A stretch of 64,000 bases of DNA from Megamerina dolium. Its lineage: Eukaryota; Arthropoda; Insecta; Diptera; Megamerinidae. Shown here in pieces: positions 46,268 through 57,806 of the stretch. The notes under the pieces are model-generated. The model worked only from the letters and a program-made list of their open reading frames with translations. It had not been told where the DNA came from and did not search any database. The stretch's first letter is position 1. The number at the start of each line of letters is the position of its first letter. The position numbers were made by a program, and so were the translations under genes. The stretch lies in assembly GCA_963854835.1 (NCBI GenBank), contig OY978530.1, positions 8,620,372 through 8,684,371 on the forward strand. The letters run 5' to 3'.

Positions 46268-47568
46268 AAGGGTTATCCATTTTGCGGTTTCAAAAGTAAA
46301 TGTAAATAAAACACATATAAAATATTTTTTATCATGATATTTCTTTTTTATTATAAAGTTTGAACGTTGACATTATGTGTGAAATACTACATCATTTAAA
46401 TGACCACCACGCGAATTGTTGCAAGCATCGATTCTTTTGAGGTAATTTTCGACCACTTTTTGACACATATTGGGCGGTATCTCAGCCATAACGTGACGAA
46501 TGTTGGTTTTTAGGTGCTCAAGAGTTAAAGGTTTATCTGCATAAACACGGTCTTTCGCGTAGCCGCATAAATGTCAAGCGGTGTCAAATCGCATGATCTT
46601 GGTGGCCACTTGATATCGCCACGACGAGAAATTACGCGGCCAGAAAATTTCTCTTGCAATAAAGCCATATTCGCTCGAGTTGTGTGGCATGTGGCACCGT
46701 CTTGTTGAAACCACATATTCTCTAAGTCGTATTCTTCAATAGCAGGCAAAAAAAAGTCGGTTATCATATGACCATAACGCTCCGAATTGACGGTGACAGT
46801 CGTTCCATCGTCGTTTTCGAAGAAGTAAGGTCCAATCACACCTCCGGACCAAAGAGCGCACCAAGCAGTGACTTTTTGTGGATGTAGTGGCCTCTCTTCA
46901 ATTACTTGAGGATTCTCAGAACCCCAAATACGACAATTTTGTTTGTTAACATACCCACCGAGTGAGAAATGTGCTTCGTCGCTGAAGAAAATTTTGTTCG
47001 AAAAATCGCCGTCCACCGCCTGTTGTTCAAGCACCCATTCGACGTATCTACGACGTTGTGAATGGTCAGCTGGCTTCAGTTGTTGTGTGAGCTGGATTTT
47101 ATATGGATGTAGGTGTAGATCCAAATGCAAAATACGCCATAATGTGCCGTAAGACAGTCCTAATTCCTGAGAACGACGAGGAATCGACACATTTGGGTCT
47201 TCGGCAACACTTTCACTTACAGCAGCGATATTTTCGGTGGTACGAGCGAAACGATGATGCACAGGCCTTACAATATCTGTAACCGATCCAGTCTCTTCAT
47301 ATTTCTTCACAATTTTGCCAATTGCTTGCGTAGTTGGACGATTATGTAAACCATAATCTCCTATTAAAGTACGATATGTGGCTGTGGCAGAATCACCATT
47401 TTTGTAGTAGGTTTTTACAATTTTAATGCATTGTGCGATAGTTAAGCGATCCATTTTCACAAATGTCAGACTTTGAACTGAAAAAGAAAGAAATTGTTTT
47501 AACAACTCAGTTTGACAGATGTCGAATTCTAGCCCTATACTTTTGAAACCGCGAAATGGATAACCCTT
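46268..47568 (-). mobile_element. rosa-type mariner, copy 2, complete ends (1301 bp)
   Basis: Terminal inverted repeats of about 31 bp begin AAGGGTTATCCATTTYGCGG at both ends, with one mismatch. TA flanks at 46266-46267 and 47569-47570. It lies about 140 bp beyond the poly(A) signal of apolpp, in the same orientation. Confidence 0.95.
46370..47454 (-). pseudogene. rosa-type mariner transposase (DD41D), C-terminal frameshift
   Basis: The start is the ATG at 47454 (MDRLTIAQCIKIVKTYYKNGD); an in-frame ATG farther upstream at 47505 lies in the leader and is less likely. The frame stays open through FFSDEAHFSLGG and FQQDGATCH to CDLTPLD, the third catalytic Asp. Then a small deletion near 46567-46573 (an A-run shortened relative to copy 1) shifts the frame, and the last ~60 residues are replaced, ending at 46525. 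The lost tail continues in another frame to about 46380. Copy 1 is intact at this point but broken elsewhere. Confidence 0.9.
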
Positions 47569-47705
47569 TATTTATGAATAAATGTAAAGAGAGAACGCCA
47601 TTTTCCAGTTTTTACTGTCAATTGCAACACATTGAATAAGTAGCATTATTATCGGTTTTTATTTTCGGCATAGTTCCACCAAGCGTTATCAATACCTGCA
47701 TTTCT

Positions 47706-47711
47706 TTTATT
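47706..47711 (-). terminator. Poly(A) signal of apolpp
   Basis: AATAAA on the minus strand about 75 bp after the stop codon at 47784. It is the first good match downstream of the last exon. Confidence 0.6.
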
Positions 47712-47783
47712 TTAATCGAATTCGTAATCAACCATATACATACAATCAGGAAAGAACCAATAATTTCATTCATTAATTATTCA

Positions 47784-48115
47784 TTATGAAGCAGCTGAAT
47801 TTTTAACTTTCTTATTTGGTACAAAATACGATGATGAAATTGTGCATTTGTGTTGAGCAAATAGTCCTTCTGATGGCTTGCATGAACATTCACTAACAAT
47901 TTCAGTTTTGAAGAGTGTGTCCGCTACAGAAACGACGACTTGACTGAGTACCTTCTTTTGATCTTGTGCTTTCATATCATCATAATGGGCGGTATTAAAT
48001 ACCCAACCACCATTTTCAAGTACAAATTCAACACCCAAATCTTCATCGTATTCAAGTTTAGCACGTTTCTTGGCATCTTTACCATCAAGTGTGGCGACAA
48101 GACGTTGATTGAAGC
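47784..48115 (-). CDS. apolpp: Apolipophorin precursor, last coding exon
   Basis: The exon opens after an acceptor TCTAG at 48116-48120 and encodes the C-terminal ~110 residues, from GFNQRLVATLDGKDAKKRAKLEYDE (first codon split with the previous exon) to the stop TAA at 47784-47786. It has two close cysteines (CSC), another in HKCT, and a basic tail VPNKKVKNSAAS. The protein is the precursor of apoLpp-II and apoLpp-I, the haemolymph carrier that moves diacylglycerol, sterols and other lipids between fat body, gut and tissues. Identity rests on linkage by splice phase to the 57807-59982 exon and on resemblance to fly apolpp ends as remembered. Confidence 0.82.
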
Positions 48116-48189
48116 CTAGAGGGTGATGCATGTATGAATAATCATTAAAATGAAAGATTCAGATCAAATTAATATTATCATTAACTTAC

Positions 48190-48310
48190 CAACTAATTTT
48201 TCTTCAGGTATACCCTCTAATTTTAGGTTATCTACTGGCCCAATTACATGTAAGAGAGCACCATCAAAATCGGTCAACAAATCGGTAATATGAGCACGTA
48301 TAGTTTTAAA
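48190..48310 (-). CDS. apolpp: Apolipophorin precursor, penultimate exon (121 nt)
   Basis: It is bounded by the acceptor TTTTTTAG (48311-48318) and the donor GTAAGT (48189-48184). Reading in phase 0 gives FKTIRAHITDLLTDFDGALLH and then VIGPVDNLKLEGIPEEKLV, with one base left over; that G joins GC of the next exon to make Gly. No stop occurs in this frame, and the phases match both neighbours. The preceding intron is 9496 bp and full of transposons; a SINE ends only about 18 bp upstream of the acceptor. Confidence 0.82.
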
Positions 48311-48328
48311 CTAAAAAAGAGAAAATCA

Positions 48329-48659
48329 ACATTAAACAAATAAAATAAATATGTGGCACATAAAGCCCCGAAGGGCTCATTGGCCGAGCTTTCTTCCATT
48401 ACTGTTGTGCGTGTTAAATTTTGGACAGTATTAGAAGGGACCTACTTATTTTAGCCGGTTCCGAATGGCAGAACTCTTGCGAAATCACTTTTTCTGAGCT
48501 TTGTCACAGAGTTCTTTTAGAAGCTTTTTCATGGCAAATTGTTACTGTCGGAAGAATTGCCAATTGCTTGTCGACAGGTGGGTACCGTTCGAAAGAAAAA
48601 TCTTTTCGATATTAAATTTGTTATGCATCAGCAGGGGATTGAACCACGACCTACATTAA
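48329..48659 (-). mobile_element. tRNA-derived SINE, copy S7, next to an apolpp splice acceptor
   Basis: The SINE (48336-48652) lacks box A; ACATTAA at 48329-48335 and 48653-48659 looks like a 7-bp target duplication. It lies in the sense direction of apolpp, and its tail ends 18 bp before the AG of the acceptor. Confidence 0.85.
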
Positions 48660-48739
48660 TTGATATATATTATTATGTATGTGTTTTGCCCCATCTGGCA
48701 TCATTTTAAGTATACGTCGTGTTCCATTGTATGCATAAT

Positions 48740-49790
48740 ATTTGGTGTTCGAAAAAGTTCGGCTATAAATTTGACCAAAAATGAAACACTTTTTTCTTAA
48801 ATTTAAAACGAGCTTTATTAAACCAAGTATATGCCATTTTGATCGATAACCTTTTGCCATTTTTTGGGTAAATCCATTATTCAATCTGTGTAGAACTTCT
48901 GAATTTCTGAGCGAAAAACGGATCCAAATGCGTTTTGCAGGCCTCCACAGAATTCAAATTTACGCCATTAAGAAAGTTCTGCAGAAATCGAAACAACTTA
49001 TAATCTGAAGGTGCAAGGTCATAGTTATATGGTGGATGCATCAAAACTTCCCAGCCTAGCTCTCTCAGTTTCTGCCTGGTCATCAAAGATGTGTGTGGTC
49101 TAGCGTTGTCATGATGGAACAAAACACCTTTTCTGTTGATCAATTCTGGCCATTTTAATTGAATTGCTTGCTTCAATCTCGTTAACGGTTGATAGTAGAG
49201 ATCAGAAACTATCGTTTGACTAGGTTGTATAAGCTCATAATGAACAACCCCAGCTGACACACAGCATTACCTTTCTTGGTATCAATCCTGGCATTTGCGA
49301 AGCTTCACCTCGCTTCGTCCATGATCTTTTTCGCACATTATTGTCATACGTGATCCATTTGTCATCGCCGGTAATCATTCAGAATGGTTCGGTTTTGTTC
49401 CGTTTTAGAAGAGAATCGCAACTGGAAATTCCGTCAATTAAATTTTTCACTGTTTTTTACTTTGTGTATTCAGCTTTCTTCAAATGGTTCAAAACTGTTT
49501 GGTGATGAATACCACACTGCTTATGTGCCGGTCTTGCTCAATTTTTTCCATGATTTCATTGACTTTTTCAGTGATTGGTCGATTGCAGCCAGGTGCATCT
49601 TTAACATCGAAATCATTAGATCGAAAACGAGCAAACCACTTCGCTGCTGTTGTTCTAGTTACAGCATCATCTTCGTGAACCTCACAAATTTTTTCAGCAG
49701 CTTGCCACGCAATCTTACCTTTTCTATAAGAGAAAAGTATAATATGACGATAATATTTCGACTTTTCACTCATTTTTAAACGTAGATAAC
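48740..49790 (-). pseudogene. Mariner transposase (DD34D), broken
   Basis: The N-terminal part (49773-49489) reads WQAAEKICEVHEDDAVTRTTAAKWFARFRSNDF, the mariner helix-turn-helix region. After frame changes, ITGDDKWITYDN near 49380-49340 carries the first catalytic Asp. A last frame (49260-48877) has FHHDNARPHTS and YNYDLAPSDYKLF; 34 residues lie between the second and third Asp, the ordinary mariner spacing. The left end GGTGTTCGAAAAAGTTCGG near 48751 may be a terminal repeat, but no partner was found on the other side. It is inside the apolpp intron, in the same orientation. Confidence 0.85.
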
Positions 49791-49949
49791 TTTTTACAGA
49801 ATAATGCGATCATGTCTTCTAACAAAATGAAGCTTAAAATGTCACCTTTCAAAAAAGCTATAATATATGCAATTAATAATACCAGAGTTGTTTCCTTGAT
49901 CCTTGTGGAACTCATCAAAAGACAACTCACTGGAGGTTGTCTAGTTGGT

Positions 49950-50470
49950 TCTGCGCGTTAAGTGACGGCACCTTCATTTTTAATAAGGGATTTCTACGTG
50001 GTGACCACCAGGCAACGTCTTCCTGGCACAGCTAGAAGCGGCTAAAGGCACAAACTCGGATGTGGATTTGTTGTCAGTAAAGGGAATCTTGCTCACAGTT
50101 GACGCTTGTGAACATACGGCTGGCGATATGCTGCAATAAGACAACATTTTTAACATAGCCTAATAACAGATGGATGAGAAGAACGATGCGACCAAAGAGA
50201 GCTTCTCTCAGCTCCTAGAAGAAACTTATGACAGCTGCCTCCGCCATATTATCAAAAACGTGCTTGGAGACTTTAATGCCAGAATGTAAGGAGATAGAGA
50301 TGAGCAGAGACAGGAATGAGATTCGAAAACTCTTCCAGAAGGTTAAGCGCCTGAGTGGCAGTTTAAAACCCGGAGCCTCTTCCTGCCGCCACAAGAACGG
50401 AAATATATTTACAGATATCCAGAGTGTGAATGGAGCGAACACTTCTCCACGTTACTTAATGGCGATGCCT
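49950..50470 (+). mobile_element. RTE-like LINE fragment h (endonuclease joined to linker)
   Basis: Broken frames give a DATKESFSQLL-type endonuclease block near 50190 and VLGDFNARM near 50262-50288. The sequence then jumps to CKEIEMSRDRNEIRKLFQKVKRLSG and GASSCRHKNGN (50283-50420), the linker. About 600 bp between these blocks are missing when compared with copy b. Confidence 0.8.
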
Positions 50471-50639
50471 CGAACATAAATTTATAAAACATATATAGCG
50501 TAATTCACGGTAGAAAAACTGAAAATGCAAAATTTCTCTTGGTGTGACCAGATGCAACCCTTAGCTAATGCACAAACTAATTTTGATAGCACTGTCAGTC
50601 TTTGCTTATAATTTGTGAAGTGAAAACAAAAAGTGGCAC

Positions 50640-51290
50640 AAAAATAAGCAGTACAGCGGCTGCCAAAGTAATAAAAAGAGTTGAATTCATTCATTTCCCA
50701 ACATTAAGTCAAAGATAGCAACAACATCACGTCAAGATCAGCAGATTGTTCACTTCTTCGAACAAAAGCCAGGTACCTCAATGCGTCAAGCCGCTCAACG
50801 CTTATGTCATCGTAATATACATGCATCGCAGTCAAAAATACAATAATTATTTCAACATCAGTTTAGATATAGATTCATAATGCAAAAACCTTTGTTGACA
50901 GATATTCATATACAAAAACGCATGCGATAACTTAAAATTAACAAACCGATTGTAGCAAAGTTATTTACTCGGATACGGGTCTTCGTAATCGAATCAACTG
51001 AATCATAATTGGTATACAGCAACAAACAGATCGATAGTGCGCACAATAAAACACCCACAGAAGTTTTATGTGTACAGTGACTTTTGTGAACGTGGTCTTG
51101 GTACATTGATGGTATTTACAAGAATACTGGCTGCCGAACGTATGCGCAATTTGTATTAACTTACACTATTGACCAGAATAAGATTTACGGCACAGGAAAC
51201 CGCGATTGGCTTCTGTTGAAACACAATGATCCAAAACAAAAATATCGTTTGTGCACTGAAAGGAAAGACATAAGATTCGTGAAATGATTT
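50640..51290 (+). pseudogene. Tc1-type transposase relic, another family
   Basis: An N-terminal helix region, DQQIVHFFEQKPGTSMRQAAQRLCHRN, is readable near 50738-50815. After a gap, LLLKHNDPKQKYRLCTERK (51207-51262) resembles the second catalytic block (Q-x-NDPKH) of Tc1 transposases. The rest is scrambled by stops. Confidence 0.55.
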
Positions 51291-51298
51291 AGCCGCCG

Positions 51299-54200
51299 TG
51301 TTGCGAGCCAAAATATTAAATATTCACATATGCATATTTTGCCTCGCGACATATTTCATATACACATATTCATCACATACCAACATTTCTCATAGTTGTG
51401 AAATACTATGTGGAATACCAGGACATCGAGCTAACTGAGCTGTGCTTGACAAAATAGCACAGATTGTTAGTAGACTAGTCCCAGTACTCACCGGTGCAGA
51501 GTCTAAAGACCTGAGAACTGAAGTACATCAGTTCTCAGAAGCGAGATGCTAATAATTTGGTGTTTAGTATAAAATTTGCTAATTTAGAAGAATTGCATAC
51601 ATTTCTTAGAAATACATATTTGAAGACAGTCCAATTGGATCCGCTTACGCATCAAATATAATTCGCACGACAATTACCCCAGGAAGATATACGCCTTTTT
51701 GTACGGAGATTAGGTGATTTACAATCCACGGCGATACAATGTATTAAGAATGCATACGGAAGAATTGGAGACCAAGTGTTGCTTAAGGAGCTAGGACATC
51801 CTTCATATCTGGTCTTCGGGACCCACTGCTTAAAACTCATATGCTAGGCAAGAAAGGCCCGTTAGTGGAACAAGCAGAGGAGGTAGTAAATACGAGTATC
51901 CTGCTCGAAAGGGCACAATCAGTTCAATATGGGAGCCAATGTAAGTCTCAATACATTATATTCTTATGGCGTTCAACAGAATGAGGTCAGTAACATAGTG
52001 GCATTCTACCAACACAGAAATGATATGGTGCCACTCAAAGTAGACAAGTACCAAAATAAAGCGTAACCCCAAAATAGCCAAAGGAAAGTTCTTACCTGTT
52101 CCTCCCTCGACAAAAAAGGGCACACCAGAGACGAATGTTTAAAGAGTAAAAATATGCCCTGTTGCGTTCAATGTAAAAATTCGGCCATGAGTTTAATTTG
52201 TCTTGTACTTCATATACTAATAATACAAAGACCGGAGGAATAATACTCCAACAACAGGACATAGTAAGGGAAGCGAAAAAAATAAAAGGCCTAACCGCAG
52301 TAAGCCAGAAGCCACAAGTTTCTTCTCTAAAAAGCCAGGACATAGGATTGCCGACTGTTAGAAATGCAGAGAGTTGGAAAAAACTCAGGGAAACTACGTG
52401 GGTCCAAGTATGGCCATTAAACGAGAAACCCCAAAATTTTGCTAAAAGTAGGCCATGAGTTGAAGGGTGTGATTCATGCGTCTTTAGAGATGTTGACACA
52501 CCCTCCACAACAGATAGATGGTGGAAGTTGGTAGTCAGGCGTCCAGATTTTTGACCCATCTTCCCATCCAGTCATAACAAACGTGGCTCAAATCTGTAGC
52601 CACTTTTGTTATCTCTGATGTAGATGATGTGTTCATTGAGTTTCCGTTCAAGGAAGCAAAAAATAGAAAACTGATTTTTCTATTAGACTCTTGGGCAGAT
52701 ACCAGTTTAATAAAATGTTAATGTTAGCAAGAATGGAAAAGCAAGGAGAAATCTAAGTGGTACATTCGGAGGATTTGTCACCACTTTAGGGTCAATAGAA
52801 GTTTAACATGAAAGGACTAAAGAATTGATTTTGGAATTACATTTAATATCTGAAGAGAGTATGATACCTGTAGATAGTATCCTAGGAAGAGACAATTTAT
52901 GGAACCGATCGGTTCTGTATACTATGGAAAAGAAGCTGATTTTCTTCGATGAGCGAAAACAGCATTTGATGACTATACCTCTCAAATCGTTGAACGATGG
53001 TAATAGGATACTACACACCAGTGAGGTTGTAGTACCTGAGAGAACTATGAAGGTAGTACCCATTAAGGTAAATACAAATTTCGAAACAATTATAGTAGAG
53101 AAACAGGAAGTATCTCCTGGAATATATTTAGGTGAGATATTTGGCATTGTGACGAACAACACAGTTTATGTCCCAATTCTCAATACGAATATAAATTCAT
53201 ATATTGTGAATAATAAGGTAAAAATCAATATAATTAAATTTAATCATTTAGAACACGAAGAATACGACATAGCTCATAAAATAAATAACATTAAGGAAAC
53301 TGATAGCCAAACAATGGTTACCAAAATACTAGAAATAATTAAGCTAGACGAAAACTTAAACATTGAGGAAAAGATATCCATAGATGGAATACTTAAGTCA
53401 TTCCACGATTTATTTTTCTTGGAAGGCGACAAAACACAAATTACCAATAAAAGCAGACCAGGGGCCAAAGACAGTACAGGCTACCAGAAGCGCATAAGGA
53501 AGAAATCAATAAGCAAGTAAACAAAATGTTAGAAGACGACATAATTATTCCCAGCTCATCGCCCTGGAATTCTCCCATAATTTTGGTGCCAAAAAAGGCT
53601 GGAGAAGATGGTAAAGAAACAGGCTTAATAGGGGCCCCTGCCACCTTCCAAAGACTAATGAACCATGTACTAACAGGACTTCAAGGTATAGATTGTATTG
53701 TCTACTTGGATGACATCGTCGTCTATGGCCGAAACTTGGCACAACATGAGTCGCGTTTACGAAGAGTATTTGGTCTTTTACCTAAACATAACTTGAAGTT
53801 AAATACAGAAAAGTGCCAGTTTCTACGAAAAGAGATATTTTACCTAGGCCATAAATGCAATGAGGAAGTAGCGTTACCAGACCCTGGTAATGTGGAATGT
53901 GTTAAAAATATTCCTGTGCCAAAAAATAAGAAAGATGTTCAGGTATATCTAGGTTTAGTAAATGATGACCGAAAATTTGTTGAGAATATGGCTAGTATGG
54001 CACTGCCAATCAACAAACTACTCAGAAAAGACGCGAAATTTGAATGGACAGAAAAATGTCAGAAAGCTTTTGAAGAATTGAAGCAAGCAATTTGCTCTCC
54101 GCCAATTTTAGCCTACCCAGATTTTTCTAAACTTTTTGTGTTAACAATAGGTGCCTGCATCGAGACTGTGGATGCAATTTTATCGCAGGGTGAAATTGGA

Positions 54201-55150
54201 AAAGATAGACAAATATAGTGATACTGAGAAAATATATTCCACCATTGAAAAGGAATTCCTGGCTATCATATGGGCTGTAAAGAATAATAGGGCCTATCTA
54301 CTAGGTAGACCACCATTCAATATCTACACCGATCATTAGCCCCTACGAGGAATTGAAAATCTGAAAGACGTTGGACGTTTCTGACAAAAACCATCTGAAT
54401 TTGATTTTGAAATAATTTATAAACCAGGAAAAAGAAATTTGAACGCATTCGCATTCGGTAGAGTACCACAGCCAGAACCTAAAGTAGCTAATAAAGAAAA
54501 AATGCTGAAGACAAACATTCAAAAGAGCCTGAATGAAATTCCGATCAATCAAGATCTGGATAAGGAAACAGAAAATACAGAAAACCAGAATGCGGAGCTA
54601 CTTACTGATGAAAAGGACATAATAAAGGTACTGCGCAATTTCCACGATTCACCATTAGAAGGACACTGCACTGAAAACTTATTTCAGGATTAGAAGGTAA
54701 TATAGTATGCGTAACCAAATTCAAGATTATTTAAAAAACTGTAAAAAATGCCAAATCCCAAAAAATTGAAGCTTTACCTATATGCCAATGATATTGACCG
54801 ACACACCTAACCGACACACCTTCAAGACCATTCGAAAAGGTTTATATGTACATGGTGGGAATTCTCCCAGAAACCATTTCGGGAAATAAGCACATTCTTA
54901 CTTTCCAAGACGATTTTTCAAATTTTTTTTTTTGTGTAGCCATTCCTGATGCAGAATCTAGCACGGTAGAAAAACTTTCTATAATGAAGTCATTACACGC
55001 TACAATATACCAAAAATTTTAGCCACAAATATTAGTACAAATTATACATCGAAATTGTTCTCAAATAGATACATTTCAGAGTAGGAGAACGAGTTTTAAT
55101 AAAAAGTAAAGCAAATTTAGTCCCATTTCGACTGGACCCTACGAAATAGT
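51299..55150 (+). mobile_element. Degenerate Ty3/gypsy copy of the 18.7-28.6 kb family
   Basis: It starts with TGTTGCGAGCCAAAATATTA, the LTR start of that family, but only about 60-100 bp of LTR remain before gag sequence. Gag (51480-52450), protease area (52620-52800), spacer (52825-53450), RT (53526-54200), RNase H (54151-54470) and integrase scraps (54690-55145, last motif GERVLIKSKANLVPFRLDPYEIV) follow in order. It is in the apolpp intron, on the opposite strand to the gene. Confidence 0.85.
51480..54700 (+). pseudogene. gag-pol remnant of the intronic Ty3/gypsy copy
   Basis: Gag reads FANLEELHTFLRNTYLKTVQLDPLTHQI and IQCIKNAYGRIGDQVLLKEL, close to the 26.8-27.5 kb copy. In RT an internal deletion of roughly 100 codons joins KAGEDGK to GLIGAPATFQRLMNHVLTG, removing the first catalytic Asp block; the VYLDDIVVYGRNL box (53700-53730) remains. 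RNase H keeps [23 protein letters not shown]. Several stops exist (near 54218, 54340 and 54693). It cannot encode a working polymerase. Confidence 0.83.
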
Positions 55151-56520
55151 AGCCGTCATGTTCTCCAGTACTTGGTCTTTCTCCCGAAGGTTAGGTCTTC
55201 CTCTTCTGCGTCGTCCTCCAGCGGGTTCCGAATATAGCACTTTCTTAGCTGGAGCGTGTTCTTCCATTCGCTCGACATGACCTAGCCACCGCAGCTGCTG
55301 GATTTTGATGCGCTTTACTATGTCAATATCGGCATACAGCTCATGGTTGTACCTTATTCGGTACTCATCACCAATGCAAATATGTCCAAAAATCTTTTCT
55401 CTCGAAAACTCCAAGTAATCGCTCATCCGAGGTGGAAATTGTGCAGGCTTCAGCGCCATACATTAGGACAGGCATGATGAAAGACTAGTAGAGTGTAGTT
55501 TTCGTTCTTTGAGAGAGGGCTCGACTTCTCAATTGCTTACTCATTCCAAAGTAACACCTGTTAGCAAGAGTTATCCTACGCATGATCTCCAGGCTGACGT
55601 CATTATTGCTGTTAATGCTGGTTCCAAGATAGACAAAGTCCCTTACTACTTCAAAAGCGTAGTTGTCAACGGTGACGTGCTGTCCAAGACGCCTGAACTC
55701 TTTGTTTGTTGACACTAGATACCTAGTCTTGAATTCGTTCACCGTAAGACTCATTCGACGCTACTCTCTTTACAACTCTGAGAATGCTGCACTGACTGCT
55801 CGCGTGTTCATGCCGATTATGTCAATATCGTCGGCATACGCTAACAGCATGACACTTTTGTTGGAGATAGTGCTATTATGTCGTAGATCAGCAGCTCGTA
55901 TTATTTTATCCATAATAAGATCGAAGAAGTCGCACGATAACGAATCACCTTGTCTGAAACCCCGTTCGGTACTGTGGAGAGGTCCTTCCCAATCTTCACT
56001 GCACAACGGGAGTTATGCAGTGACATTCCACAAAGTCGAATGAGCTTTGCAGGAATACCGAACTCAGACATTGTTACGTAGAGGTAATACCTTACCGGAC
56101 TGTCGAAAGCGCCGTTATAATCAACAAATAGGTGGTGTGTATCGATCTGTTTTTCTTGGGTCTTTTCCAAAATTTGGGACAGTGTGAAAATCTGGTCGAT
56201 GGTAGATTTACCAGGTCTGAAGCCACACTGATAAAGTCCAATCTGATTGTTGAGCATGGGCCTCAGTCTTTCACACAATACGCACGATAAGACCTTGTAT
56301 GCGATGCTCAGGGGACTTATTCCACGGTAGTTGGCGAAAATTGTGGGGTGTCTTTTTTATGTACGGGATAGAGAACACTGAGCCTCCAATCATCTGGTGT
56401 GCCTTATCCGACCATACTCTGCTTATGAGCTGGTGCATGCAGACGAACAGATCATCGCCTCCGGTCTTAAACAACTTGGCAGGCAGGTCATCAGCAATTG
56501 CAGCTTTGTTGTCCTTCAGC
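55151..56520 (-). mobile_element. RTE-like LINE fragment f (RT to C-terminal domain)
   Basis: Minus strand: RT start scraps (FKTGGDDLFVCMHQLISRVW, 56474-56400), PWNKSPEHRIQG, then FRPGKSTIDQIFTL (56230-56190), the catalytic LLAYADDIDIIG (55855-55820), LGQHVTVDNYAFEVV and the C-terminal domain to DQVLENM (55155). At least four frame changes. The 3' tail is missing. It retains the stretch deleted in copy b. Confidence 0.87.
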
Positions 56521-57779
56521 TTTAAAATGACCGTTTCAACAAAAACTCCCTACAATAATACCGATAATGTATTGATACATGCGAATTTCCAGACTAAACA
56601 AAATACATACTACTACAACAAATGCAAAAAACGAAATATGGTATAAAAAATAATAATAGTAAGAATAATAAAATTAATAACACTTTGACCATATAAACCA
56701 AAAAGCTTAACAATGTAACACCTGTACAATAACATGAGAATAACACTCAAAATAATAAGGCGTATAGATATACAAGAATCAAATTACAGACAAAATGCAT
56801 ATAACACCAGCAAATGCACAACTATGGACATTTTTGTTTTGGTCATGAAAGTATGAAATTTTTAGACATTATAATTAAAATAATTCCAACATACACGAAT
56901 ATTTATTAAAATAAACAATTTCTAAATGCAAGAAGAAGAAAAATAGTAATAATACATCATGAATCAAATGACTTTTTATAATATACTGACCATAGACGTA
57001 TGGAAATAAGTTTAATAGACTAACAATTATAGGAATGGTAGAAGAATTACATTTTCCTCCCTTCCCTTTTTTACACATCAGGCTGAAATCTAATTGAAAA
57101 TGTTTGAATCGTCATCAAGGCCTATTTGTTAAGCCTGATTTATAGAGAATCAAAGAGGGTGGTGCAAAATAATGTTTTCTTTCTCTGAACAAAATTTTTT
57201 ATACCAAAATTTGTTTCTTTGCTGAATAATATAATGCAGGTTCTTGATTGTTTGAAGAAATCGATTAAAATAGGTGTAAAATAGCAAACACATATTTTCT
57301 GAAGTCCTCTACAAACATTTCTGATATCTTCAGTAATTAAACTTCATGTTACAATATTATTCGACGGTATCAATTTTTCTTTCATTTTAGGTTATATGTA
57401 TATCATTCGAAAAATTTTTGTGAATATGGAACGAAATTTTGAAAATTAAAAAGAAGAGCCTTTTTAAAAAATATTTTGTAGGAAACATTATGAAGATAAT
57501 CAAACTGGGATACTCTTTAACCTATAACATTTCCAACGATAACCTATGTATGAAAATTGGACCAGAAATGTTTGCCTTTTTTTAGTTTTTAGTACCCCTC
57601 ATTAGGGACTTTTTTGATTTTTGTCAGCCACCACCATAGTTTCTGTGAAAAAATCTCACAATTTTTTTAAGTTCGTTTCCGTCAGTTTGAGTATGAATTA
57701 AGACCATGTTCAAAATTTGATAGAAATCGAAGACCATGTTGCAGAAGCTTGTTACGTTTAATATGCAATGGACTCTGGC
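56521..57779. other. AT-rich intron sequence, nothing recognised
   Basis: Part of the apolpp intron. No transposon ends, conserved motifs or tandem repeats were seen. Confidence 0.5.
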
Positions 57780-57806
57780 TCAATATCTAACAATAATTTC
57801 ACCTAC

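Larger units (their letters stand above)
48311..57806 (-). other. apolpp: apolpp intron, 9496 bp, filled with transposable elements
   Basis: GT at 57806-57805 and AG at 48312-48311 define it. In order from its 3' end it holds SINE S7, a mariner relic, RTE-like fragment h, a Tc1-type relic, a degenerate Ty3/gypsy copy, RTE-like fragment f, and about 1.2 kb of unassigned AT-rich DNA. The intron lies between phase-0 codon boundaries. Confidence 0.8.
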
